Assembly: GCA_024195265.1 (NCBI GenBank)
Contig: JAJLRJ010000001.1
Location: forward strand, 1,624,910-1,688,909
Reading direction: 5' to 3'
From: Dendrophyllia cribrosa
Taxonomy: Eukaryota > Cnidaria > Anthozoa > Scleractinia > Dendrophylliidae
DNA length: 64,000 nucleotides
This document shows positions 21,736 to 33,372 of the stretch, piece after piece; positions within the stretch are counted from its first letter, which is position 1; each line of letters opens with the position of its first letter. Made by a program: the position numbers and the translations under genes. The notes below the pieces were generated by a model. It made no database searches. It worked only from the letters and a program-made list of their open reading frames with translations, and was not told the origin of the DNA.

Positions 21736-24700
21736 GTAATTATTTTACTGTAAACACATTTTCGCATTTTACGCCATTGCATCCCATCGTGTCTGCACAG
21801 CAATATGACTTTTTGTTTAAGTACAAGGAAACTGTGTCCTTTTATTCCAATTTGCTATGAAATAACTAAGTAAAAATATACTTCAGTAAAAAAGCATGCT
21901 TTATCCGCCTTTCTTTGAAATAATACAAGTCTGCTGCAATTTTCGGATAATTTCCAAGAATCCAAGAAACTGTCACCACGTGTAATTTTGAAGAAAAAAA
22001 AAACAGACAAGCGCCGCTTGTTGAAACGATAAACTCAGATCAAACTAATTCCAGAACTTTTCCACTTACTTTTTAATTTTTTAATTCCAATAAAATAACC
22101 TTCAAGATGTCAGTCTAGAACAAATAGAGCGAAAAAGTGAGGAAGAAGCGAATACTGAAACACGGTCAAATTTTCAAGAAATATATCTCTAACGAGTCTA
22201 AACCACTCTTAGCCGGTAAAACTTACTACTAGAACATCGTTTTCTTGGATTTTATCTTTTTGCTAAATTTACCTGAAGCTTATGCAGAGCTATAGGCTGA
22301 AAAATGGAGTTATCAATATAAAAGAACGATTGAAAATGTTAAAACTGACACTCGCATTTTTCCTCGCAAAGCGAGGTTAAAAATTTGTCGCGCGGATCTC
22401 GCGTGGGAATCGCGCGTGGATCACAGTAGGGCGATGAAATCTTCTTAGTGGGTTGCCTTTATATATTTATATATCGCGTTGGTGTCCTGCAGTTGCCAAG
22501 CAAAAAAAAAATCGCGACCGCTAAAAATGGCGCACTCTCATGTTTATTACATTACAACTTCATGTAAGACTATAGGAGCATGGTAAACAAAGCTGGCGGA
22601 CAGTAAACGGTCGGCGAACCATCGAAAGGACCTTCTTCCAACGTTTTTGGTTTCAAAGAAGACAAAGTGGAACAGCGAAAAGCCTCATACGCAAATCAAG
22701 TCGCCACCAAAGTTTCGGCCGGCAGTGCACCCTCCCCCCAGCTTCGCGAGGTTCTGCGAGACACTTATTTCTAGTTTACGAACGCGATATTAGCTTTCTG
22801 CCCATTGAAAACGGCGAACGGCGAACGGTAGACGGCAAACGTGAAAACTGACGGAAAATCATGATCACGTGGTATTTTCTGTCGTTCGCAATGCTTATGA
22901 AATCTCTTTAATAAAAAGGCTTAACATACCAACGCATAGTAAACTTAGTATCTGTTGTTTTTAACTAATTATTAGCTTTCACGCGAGTAATCGAACGGCA
23001 GGTCATCGTCCTTTCTTCCGCATAAACTATCAAAGCAACTTTCAAGGCAAACTAAAATTGATAATATCGATGCCTGTTTCTTTGGCATAGGAGAATGAAC
23101 TATGTCGAGGTAAAAATGTCGCCGATAATTCTTTTCTTTATTTATCCAATACTAGATATTCTCAACAAAGACAATGAAACATAATTATGTTTTCAGTAAT
23201 GTGACGATTTCTAGCCGAGAACACCATCTATTTAACTCATCAGTTTCAAAACTATGATACTCGATATTTTTCTTAATGTGTCTGTCTTTACTTGTGAATG
23301 TCGGTTAACCGGCATAAAAGAAAGATTAAGTTTCAAAATTGTTCTATTCAATATATTAGTCTATAGTTCTTGAGACAAGCTTTTAAAGGAAGAATTCTTC
23401 AATGGTTTTGGCAGGTTCGACCTGCTGAACCGATGTAATTACAAGTTAAGATGGACTCGCTGACAACTCTATTCTGCTAAGAAGAACGTTGTAAAAGCCT
23501 AGCTAAAAGCTTTTTTCAAAATATCTGTACTGAGAAAAAAATTAAATCATAGAATTTGGGTTGAAAAGCTAAACAACGTTGGAACCGATCAAACAAGACC
23601 ACACGGTCACCCGGCGTTTTGGTTTTAATAAATGTGCGCGCAGGCAGGTTTACTGGTATTAAGAGTCGACATGATGGTAGTGGTGGAGTTAAATTAGAAT
23701 TGATTCTCAACAAAACTAGATCATTGTTGATGAAAATGTGCACATAAAATATAGATTTAATTTGTCTTCATCTAAACTATGGACCAAAAATGCACTTAAT
23801 TATTCCATTTGAGTTGGGATTTTAGCAACTCATCAGTTTGTGAATCATTTGGGAAATCGCTTTTAAATATAAACAATTTCCATTTTACATCGGTTAACAG
23901 TGAGTTTCAATTCGATTCACGCACGAAATACTACGAAAATCGTATTTCATCTTATTCATGGTCTACATAATGGATCTCTTTATTTTCTTTTTATTTCTTT
24001 TTCATTTTTTCCTCCGGTAGCATGAAAAAAAAAAATGCTAAGAGAGCGACTGCACGAAACTGAGTACTTTAAAATTAGTGACATTCCGAAAGTTTAAAAT
24101 AATACTCAGCACAAGATTGAACGCGGTATAGTTATCAAAGTAAAATTCGAGCAACTTTCGCCCGATATACAACACATTTCTCAAATTTAGGAATAATATG
24201 CTGATTAGCCTTAATGTGCTTGTTTTCAACAGTATCAAAAGTTTGGTTATCCTTAAACTAATATCTATATATATATATATATGCCGACTTTTCCCCGACG
24301 GCCTTACAAAGTGGTCGGCGATAGACGAGGGAGACAGCATTTCAGTTTAGAACAGTTTTCGTGCCACTGACAAGTTACATTTCAAATTTAATTAGAACTT
24401 AGATATTGGTTTTAACTTTTTCTACTTATATTAGAAAGTATCTTGTAAATTTCTCTAAAGACGATAAGACGACACTTTCTTCTGATCTTACTATTTTCAA
24501 TGGTGGTGTCAATTGATGGCGCTATAGTTCAGGTCGTGTAAAGCCCAGAATACTAATTTTAAGGTTTGAAGATGACAGTGATTTCGCGAGATGAAGACTA
24601 AACTGTACATTTGACAAGATGGTCCGCACCGGGTTTTATCTCAGTTAACCACAGAAAGAATCTTGTGGTTTAAACCTTCAAGGGAATGAAATTGTCATCA

Positions 24701-25840
24701 TCGCATTACGGCTCAAGCCACCTCGCCTGTTATTTTTTTTTTATCACAAGCACAAACAAGTTGAACTGAAACATGGTTTACCTGCTTTTATTAGCTAGAG
24801 TCAAGTTTTTTGTGTGCCCGGTTTGATCGTTCTTTCTGTCTGCCAGTACGATATTTCTCCCTTTACTAAACCGGCGGAAAATTGAATGGATCCCTGAAGT
24901 GAATTCCAAGAGCTGGTGTTTAAAGATTTTGATCAAATTAAACCAACTCAAATCATCATCTTTATTTCGTAATTGAGTGTTAGAGAAACTTATATTATTA
25001 GAAGTACGAATTTTCACATTTTATCTTCATATTTGAAAATTATACGATGTTTGTATAACTCAGGATCCCTCTCAATTTCTACACTCTATGCCATGTTCCT
25101 TGTTATATATTTATTACCCAGTTTGACTCTTCTTTACGTTTCATATTAACCTGTCCTTCGAAAAAATAACATTTAAGATTGATTGTGGTTGAGCCCCCAA
25201 GAAAGACTAACCTAAACAATTCTAACAAAATGCCATTTTCTATTTTGTCAATAGAGTCGTGGGGAGATATTTAAAACGACAGAATTAATTGTTCATAGCC
25301 AACAACAGGTATACCTGTTTCAAATGGCGAAAACATGCATGGAGATTGTATTATCTTTGTGAGCTGGGCAGGCTAGGAAGAGAATATCGTTTTGGAGAAA
25401 AGAAAACATAATGTTTACCTTAAATACATCAAAAGTAGAAAATCATTTCATCAGTTTAAATACCCGTTTCTATAATATAAGAGCCTTGGGTGCACGATGA
25501 ACTCGCTTTGCAGTCTGGTGCCATTTTTTTCGTTAAGTAAGCTAGCCAGTTTATAATTGTAAAAAAAAAATAAATGAAAACAACCCTGGTTATATCCGCC
25601 ATTACTATCAAAGTTATCAGAAGTGAATCTCAGAAATCAAAGAAGTCATTTCTCAGTGATGTTCGGAGGAGAGTAATTGGGTTAACTCGAAAATCAAAAC
25701 TACAAGAACAACTGATTTGGTAACTTTGTGTAATCGATCAGCCGCCGCAAGGCTGGAAAATCAAACTTCAGCATTCAAATAAATGAAGAGTTTTTCCAGT
25801 TTATGCACCAAGAATTCTTATTCCGATCCAAATAAACATC
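21736..25840. other. gene-poor stretch
   Basis: No reading frame over about 100 codons with family resemblance. There are scattered CG-rich patches (22379-22420, 22800-22840 with repeated GGCGAAC) and a short (TA)n near 24268. Nothing else could be supported. Confidence 0.5.
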
Positions 25841-25842
25841 GG

Positions 25843-26205
25843 TTGAAAAGAAAAGAGTTGCGTTCAGAGTTGAATTGAGAAAATGATGATAATCGAAAAA
25901 CAATAACGAAGTAAAACCGGGAAGTTGATTTGTCATTTTAATTTGTGTTCTACAATTCACAATATTATATCTACAAAAATATATTTTAACTGATGCATTT
26001 TTTTGGCTCGCATATCTGCCAATCATTTTGAAAAGAAAAGAGTTGCGTTGAGTTGAATTGAGAAAATGATGATAAGCGAGCTGAAACAATAACGACATTA
26101 AAACCGGGAAGTTGATTTGACATTTAATTTTTGTTCTACAAATTCATAACATATATATTTTAACTGATGCATTTTGGTCCGCATATCTGTGAATCAGTGA
26201 GGTAT
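25843..26205. repeat. two-copy tandem duplication of about 183 bp
   Basis: GAAAAGAAAAGAGTTGCGTT starts both copies (near 25846 and 26030). Each continues with TTGAATTGAGAAAATGATGA, AAACCGGGAAGTTGATTTG and ATATTTTAACTGATGCATTT. The copies differ by small indels. Confidence 0.8.
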
Positions 26206-29200
26206 AAATGATTTTTAAAGCTTTCTCTTGCTTTAATTATGTCTTAATATGAGACTTATTAGTAGAATTTTCCTTTGTTCAGTTGCTTCTATCTTAGCAC
26301 CAGATGGCGCTATTGTGCGGGCTATTGTTAACAAAGCCTTCGATTCGATTCCGAAGTTTACGCGAAGTGTCCGGTATATTCCGATAATTATGCGAAGACG
26401 TCGCCTGACATTTCATTCAGTAGGCTTCCCTCTGAAAGGCTCCATTCCAGAACGAAGAATGTATAAATAAAAGGAAGATTTCTTAAATCCGATGATTACT
26501 ACATTTCATTAAAAATTTGTTTGTATCAACTGAGTTGATATGGTAAATTGTCCACAGTAAAAAGATTTTTTTAAAAAGCTGACGTTTCGAGCGCTAGCCC
26601 TTCGTCAGAGCTATAAATGGTTTCTCAGAACCAAATTTCCATGTTTCTCTCCCCGCCGACGCAGCACCACACTTCTTTAGAAACTAACTTCTGTATACAT
26701 ATTTATTGATTTCGCAATATAATCCTTTTCGGCTTGCATAGGTACTGACAAAAAGTTTATGCTTGCATGTACTACCCGAGGGCTAAATAGTTAAGACGTA
26801 CATGTTAAGAAATGCACTGTTTTAAGAAATAATTATTGTATCGAACACTGTAAATTTTCGGATTTTAAAAAATCCGGACTCCTAAAATATATGCCCGAGT
26901 TTAATTTGGGACAAAGTTTTCATCCGAAGTGAAACGCGCCCGAATTCTTTTGGGTGTAATGTGATAGCAGTTAAAAGTCAGAACTGAGGAAAAATGTGGT
27001 TGTGCATTTTAATATTACGGGCAAGGAAACAGGAGCTGTGATAATCATAACTACTGAGTCTGCATCTTCCACTGATCAAGAAATTGTGTCTGCTCCTCTG
27101 CTTTATCCGGTAAATCGTTCATATCGGACTCATAAAAGATCAAATGTAGTATATTCTTAAATATTATTATGAATCTTAATTTTCCCTTACACGCATTCGT
27201 ACAGTCAAACAAGACCGTGGCTCATATTATGTAATTTTAAGTTTTGAGTTTGTGGATAAAATCCTGAAGTGTGACTCGCATTCAAATTGCCACTGAGCAG
27301 TACTTTGTCTTGTTAAGTTTTTTGACTTGGACTTTCTAGGTACATGTAGTTAACAAGTCTAGCTGCACGTTGTGGTTCACAAATTATGCAAGCGTATCTC
27401 GTTAAATAAACATTTTATTCGTCTGTTCGGGACCTTTTTCTTAGTTCTTAATATTTGCTTTGCGCAGAAATATTATCAAAACTACCGGAGCAGTACATCG
27501 GCCTGAAATAAAGAAAGCAAAATTGTCCTCTCGCCATTGAAAATTGGTTGTTTGCAGTATCCAATATTAATACTGGGGCAAGTTACACCCCTCAGCCACA
27601 CGCACAGTATTGTCAAATTCAATTGCCAAATTCTCTAAAATAGAGCTTCATTTTTTATTCCAGAAAGCTTATTCTCGAAATGGAAAGTATGGCCATTTTG
27701 ACTTAAGCAGTATCGTGTTTAAATTTCCACCAGAGGCAAACATTTTAAGTTTATATCAATTTTGCTTGCAGCTTAGGTTGATTTACTTCCCTCTTCTTTG
27801 TTTCACAAGTAACACTCTAAGTTAATGGACCAATTTGCGACACGAGCATCAATTGGCCATCTGCTTTAACAAAGAACTAACTCGTGATTTTACAAACAGA
27901 GGCGTGGGAGTCCATAAATCAAAATTTCGATTATCTGGTGCGGTCTCACTGTCTCCGTGACCGCAAGAGAAAAGTTGTTTTGCTGCGAAAAATGCTAGAA
28001 AATCCCGTATCCTTTGATATTAACATCCCCGCGAAGCACTTACTTAATTGTCGATATTTTTCTTCGTTTTATCCATGTAAGTCATGCTACTTGGATAAAA
28101 TCCAGTTCATTTCTTCGTTTTGCATATCTTTGGCACTGCGCACGTATACTGAAGATATCTTACTCCAATACTACTTATTGTTTCGTCTACCTGTAATTTT
28201 GTGTCAGCGAACTGGTGACTATCTAAACGAAACTGCCGCATTCTCGTACAACTGAAGTTCATATATTTTCACTTTTCTTTTTCTACAGTTGCACTGCGAT
28301 CAAAGTTATCTGATCACAGAATCGCTTTGCTAATTTCGGAAATGGATGTAACTTTTTGTACGGTACTCCAGTTTCATCGGCTGATGGAGTTTAGATCTAA
28401 ATTGTCACCAAAGCAAGCACGTCACTATTAATTATGCGTCAAAGTCTCAAGGCGGGAAGTTTTATTCTAACATCAGAACATGTCTGTACTAAAATCTTTT
28501 TTGTCTGAATTTGTTGCTGCAAGCTTCGTGGGAGTTGTTCAATCCCCAAAAAAGAAATAAAAATCACAAATGAAAAGCGTGTCACTTGAAGATGATATTA
28601 AACGGATTTGTTTAGCTAATTAACTCTCGCATATTAAGTTATACATTCCTGGGCGCATTTCAAAGCCGGCAATAGACCTTTTCAAACTGAGAACCTCTAT
28701 TATCTTATAGCATTCCTTTATCGGGAGCCAATATCATTTGAAAACATATTAAACAGACTCTTCGATACATTTCCTCTTAATTTAATTCCCAGGTTATTAA
28801 CAACATGTTCGATTCTGTGTTTTCCCGAGTTTTCTGTCCATTGCAAACGCTTTTGCTTTCAGTAGCATCTTTCAAATCGTCTTGGTGATAGTTCAAAGGC
28901 AAGAAGATGACAGTCTCAGACCACAAACCTTGATCGATACCTTTATTGTGGATCTGACAGGTTTCGTGCGCCCACTTACTCGCTCACGTTAGCTTCTATC
29001 GAGCAGACTGATCACTGACAAAAAAGATTCTCTTCTAATTTCTATAAAAATTCAATCATTTAGAGAAGCTTAGGTTTTAGACTGAATTGTTTTAGCCAGA
29101 CATTAAACTACTGAACCTTTTAATTTGCGTTTCATGATACATTAACAATAGTCCGTCCATGCCTTTGCAGGGCAGATGGGGAAGCAGGTCGCTGCCTCAA

Positions 29201-30687
29201 AATTTACCTGTCCATGTGCATTGTTCCGAACTCGATCGGGATGCTACAGAAAACGTCGATACAGCTCTGAGAGCTTTGTCGCTATTTTTGTCAATCTTGT
29301 CTCCGTTTTTCGAAGAATTTTCAATGTTTTTATCGCGCTTTAAGAGCTGACTTAAAGAAAAATAATTGCTCATTTCCTTTTATTGTCTCAGTGAGAACGT
29401 CGATTTGTCTTTGTTCGCAAAGCACGGGGGTCGAATCACACCTGTTTTGAGCGCACGTGCCTTCACCAAACCAACAAGTGGTACAGGCGAGTGTGACGGG
29501 TGGCGTTGCTAAGTGCACAACGCTAGCAGTGGACAAAATCAAACAAAGGCATGTTCTCACAAGTAATTAGCCAATGTGAACAAAGTGTCTATCCTGTTTG
29601 AGATAACTTGATAAATCGTTCGCACTAAGTCAAAATTCGTGCATTTGCCAGCGCAAATCAAACATATCGCCGGGTGATAAACCGCGTAATTCACGAGCGG
29701 GACTTTAAATTTAAATGGATGCTCAAAATGAAATGGGATATATTTCAAAGCTCCCTTAAGTGGCCGATCGGGAACAAAAGGCAGTTGTCCTATTGTATGA
29801 ATAATTGACACGGCATGGTTCAGTGGCAAATAACATACTTCCAAATATTTCCAAATTAAAATTTCATAACGCGGGGCACAAAAGAACATTGCTTTGAGTT
29901 GACAGTCAGCGTTTCTGAAACTCTTTTTAAAAGGTGTTAAAAAATCGTAATCATCTCAACAAATGATTTTTCTTCCGCGGCGAAGGAATGCGTTGCTAAA
30001 TGAAAATAAAGCAGGGAGAAGCCCTGAATATTTCCCTTGCGCAATATAGGTCTGTCTCCTTGGTTCGAATTCTAATCGGTAGAATTGTTCTCGCACAGTT
30101 GTGCTCATGCTACAATTATTTGGTACTGCGCTCTCTGATTGGCCGAGAACTAGTGCCACTAGCAGCGAACAAGCCTCCCAAGATTTAAACAAACTATTCT
30201 GCCATGCATGCGCAATGAGATATCCGAGTTTAGATTGGCTAACACCGACCCATTGTCAAGTAGAATTAGTCGTTTAGCCATTTTTCGCCTTGCGCAACCT
30301 GCAAAGCATTGAATACTTGATAGGTTCAGGGCGGGTCTTTAATAAATAAATACCCCGCCAGTAGTATGACGGAGAGGCTGTTGTTTTAAATAACAGATTG
30401 TGTTATTCTTTTGTCGTGATATGATCAAGGAGCATTCAGTTTCCATGTATGAAAGTTTGCGCCCGGCTAGCAAGTGGGAAATTGTTTACGACCGCTGTAA
30501 AAACCTCACTGCACCTGTCTGACCGGCTCAGTGTCTATAATAACCAGGGCGAGATCCTTCAGTCCATTTAAACCAAAGTTAGTGATCGAGGTCTAATCAT
30601 ACCCCAAGACACTTGCGTTCGGACTGACTTCCAGCCATCTTCAGTGATTCAGATAACAAGCCTGCTAGCCTAACTCATCGATCAAGA
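26206..30687. other. gene-poor stretch upstream of the zinc-finger gene
   Basis: Apart from a hammerhead-like motif (26577-26612) and its repeat body to about 26700, no gene is supportable. Frames at 27884-28255 and 29330-29560 (minus) lack ATG starts. The last few hundred bases hold the promoter of the zinc-finger gene. A TATA-like TTAATAAATAAATA near 30339 is possible but unproven. Confidence 0.45.
26577..26612 (-). ncRNA. minimal hammerhead-ribozyme motif (Penelope type)
   Basis: On the minus strand the core CTGACGA and GAAAC-GTC are complete. Stem I is AGCT pairing with AGCT, and stem II is GGGC pairing with GCTC around a TAGC loop. One extra A sits between the core and stem II, and stem III is reduced to a C-G pair. 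Minimal hammerheads like this are known in the terminal repeats of Penelope-like retroelements and are scattered through metazoan genomes. They are thought to act as dimers with weak activity. Downstream CCGACGCAGCACCACA may belong to the same repeat. Confidence 0.6.
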
Positions 30688-32038
30688 ATGCCTCGCTCGT
30701 TTTTAATCAAAAAGAAGGAATTCAAGAAGAACAATATAACATACTTTGGTAAGTTCAGTCTTTCTACAACCTGTGTTTACGAGTGCGCTCAAATTTTAAG
30801 CGTTAAAAATTTTTTGTCGCTTTTTCTTTCAACGTAAATGTAGCCAAAGATATTCCAGTGGTAGCTTTTTTACACCACTGCGAGGAAGACCCAATGTTTA
30901 TTCCCAAAAACGGTTAAATGACAAAAGAGGCTAAAATCTTTTTTTTTAATTGCCCTTTTCACTGCATGGGAAATGACAGTTTATCTCTGGTTAGATGTAA
31001 CTTCCATGGCCTGTTTGAAAGTTTCTCAGCAATTTTTTATCCCTTCGTGAGAACTGACGAAATAGAGAAAAATTTCTATGAATGTACCTACCTTAGCTTG
31101 CATTGGCAATTAATTTTTTTTTCAGAATTTTTCTTTCTTTTGTTGAGGATTTTAAATACGAAACGACCTTGCTACCCGTAAACTACCAGAAGGGTATTTT
31201 AAAAGGCATCAGCGAAATCGCGAAAAATCGTAAATAGAAACGTGGCTTTAAAAGGGTTCAAACTGCCAAGAAATTCAGTTAACGAGGAGAGAAAATACAG
31301 AAAATCATTTGTTAAGCAAAATAAGTTTAACGCAACCGCAGAGGAACTTGAAACAAGTCCGTAATTAGTCCTGTTTTGCGATTACCGAGTAGCTCCTTGC
31401 TGGAGCTGAATTATTAATATCGCGGTGTACAAATAGCGATGAGTTTTCTTCTTTCTTGCGTCTTGGTGTCGGCAGAAAAATTAATGAACGCGTTTTCACA
31501 CAAGAATTACCTACGCGTTTTTTCCTTTCGCAAATTTAAAGCTATTGAAATGATATTTTATTGTCTGCAGTGGGCAGAATTGCAATACGTAATAGCTTAT
31601 ACAACCACGAAGCGAGTGAGCTTTGTTCTTGGTTAAACGAGTAAAATGTTTTTCGCTTTGCCCGGTTAAGTTTTATTGTAGAGTTTGATGGGGATGTTTG
31701 GCCTTTTCGGCTTAGTTTTGCGGCTTCTTAAAAAGCTCTTGGATTAGGAAAACTGTTGAAATGCGTCAAGACAGAATTTCGTGGTATTTTATGACTTTTA
31801 TAAAATGGTATTTTAAGCCATTAAACATTCATAATAAAACCAAAACAATAATTTTTTTCCACAATTTATCTTGACGAGCCTAAAGTCTAAAGAGCTATCT
31901 TCTCGGGCATTAGCCTAAGAAAACGCCCTTAAACCCAGTCAAGGTTTTCTTTATTCTAATTTAGCGAGATTGTTTAACATTATTACGATTTGCAAACATG
32001 TATTGTTGTACCCGGGCTACTGATGTAGTGATTCAGCA

Positions 32039-32071
<33 letters not shown>

Positions 32072-33372
32072 AAGCAAGACATATTCACTGTGAAAAACTT
32101 CACCTTTAGGACATTCCAAAGAGAAGTGTTATAAAAACTCAGCCTATTTAACGCGAAATGCGTTGCTTTTAAAATCCAAATTAACCACTCGGCATTAAAA
32201 TCTCTTGGCTCGCTTGCCAACTACAAGCAGCCATGATTTTTCAAGCTGCCTCAATGCACTTTGCGTATGATAAATGATGAAATAGGTAAGGTGGTTAACA
32301 TGTACACGTGTTGTTTGTTGCGGTTTCATTTGAGGAAGCCACAAAAACCGACTTTAGTAATATGATTGTAACTTTCACTTATTGCTTAAGTAAACTCGTA
32401 GTAATTGTCCAGCATTTAAATTGTAACTGTTCTTAAATTACAGATAATACTGAGGACACTCCCCCCACTGTAGCCTCATCGCAAGCTGAGCTTTACCGTT
32501 TAACTTCACCATATGCAGCACAGCCAATGGTCTTCGCAAATACAGAGCCTCATGTTATTAACGCAAGCAGAGAGATGAAGGGACAAAATGGCTTTCATGC
32601 CGAGAAAGGAAAAAGAGTGAATGCTTGGAGCAGAGAAGAGCGCCACCCTGAGCCAGAACGCTTGGCAGAATTTTCGTCGATAAAAGAGGAAAAAGATGTA
32701 GATTCCACTGGAACCGAAAAGCCTTACACATGCCAGCACTGCAGTAAAGTTTTTACGCGTTCGTGGAACTTCCAACGTCATGTTCTGATCCACACCGGGC
32801 AGAAACCGTACAAATGTCAGAAATGCCCGAAGGCCTTCGCTCTTGCAGCGCACCTGAAGATTCACAACCGTATTCACACGGGTGAAAAACCATACACGTG
32901 TAACATTTGCTGCCGAGGATTTGCCCAGCTGACTAACTTGCAGCGCCATATCTTGACGCATACGGGTGAGAAACCGCACAAGTGCCAGTACTGCCCCAAA
33001 GCGTTCGTGAGCTCGAGCGATCTACGAAGGCATGTTCGAATCCACACCGGTGAGCGACCGTACAAGTGTAAGCAGTGCTCGAAGGCCTTCACAACTTCCG
33101 GTAACCTGCAATCGCACATCCTCACCCACACAGGAGAGAAACCGTACAAATGTAACATCTGCAACTGGAAATTTATCAGCTCGAGTAACCTACGCACGCA
33201 TATTCGCATTCATCATGCTTACTACCTGGAGAAATCAAACAACACTCACCATCGACCCGAGCAACAAAACGTTAACAACCGACTTGTTCCTGAAGCAGTT
33301 CCAGATCAAATGCGAGAAAACATGCCTTTCAAGAAGCTTATGGAGTCCCAGAGAGAACAAGTATATTATTGA
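30688..33372 (+). CDS. SNAG-domain C2H2 zinc-finger transcription factor, six fingers, two exons
   Basis: Exon 1 (30688-30748) encodes MPRSFLIKKKEFKKNNITYF, a SNAG motif as at the N-terminus of Snail, Scratch and Gfi proteins that recruits LSD1/CoREST-type corepressors. A GTAAGT donor follows, and the acceptor TTACAG ends at 32443. Joining exon 2 (32444-33372) restores Asp across the junction and gives 329 residues. Residues 115-280 hold six consecutive C2H2 fingers, each C-x2-C-x12-H-x3-H, with TGEKPY-type linkers. A charged linker precedes them and a short polar tail follows. A nuclear sequence-specific repressor is inferred. Six fingers match Gfi1, but finger sequences look generic, so orthology is left open. 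The ATG at 32527 is internal. AATAAA lies at 33767. Confidence 0.9.
32037..32072. repeat. (TA)n(GA)n microsatellite
   Basis: Adjacent TA and GA dinucleotide runs inside the intron of the zinc-finger gene. Confidence 0.9.

Noticed and set aside
27884..28255. 123-codon frame
   Set aside because: Starts at GTG, no splice sites or family resemblance; left uncalled.
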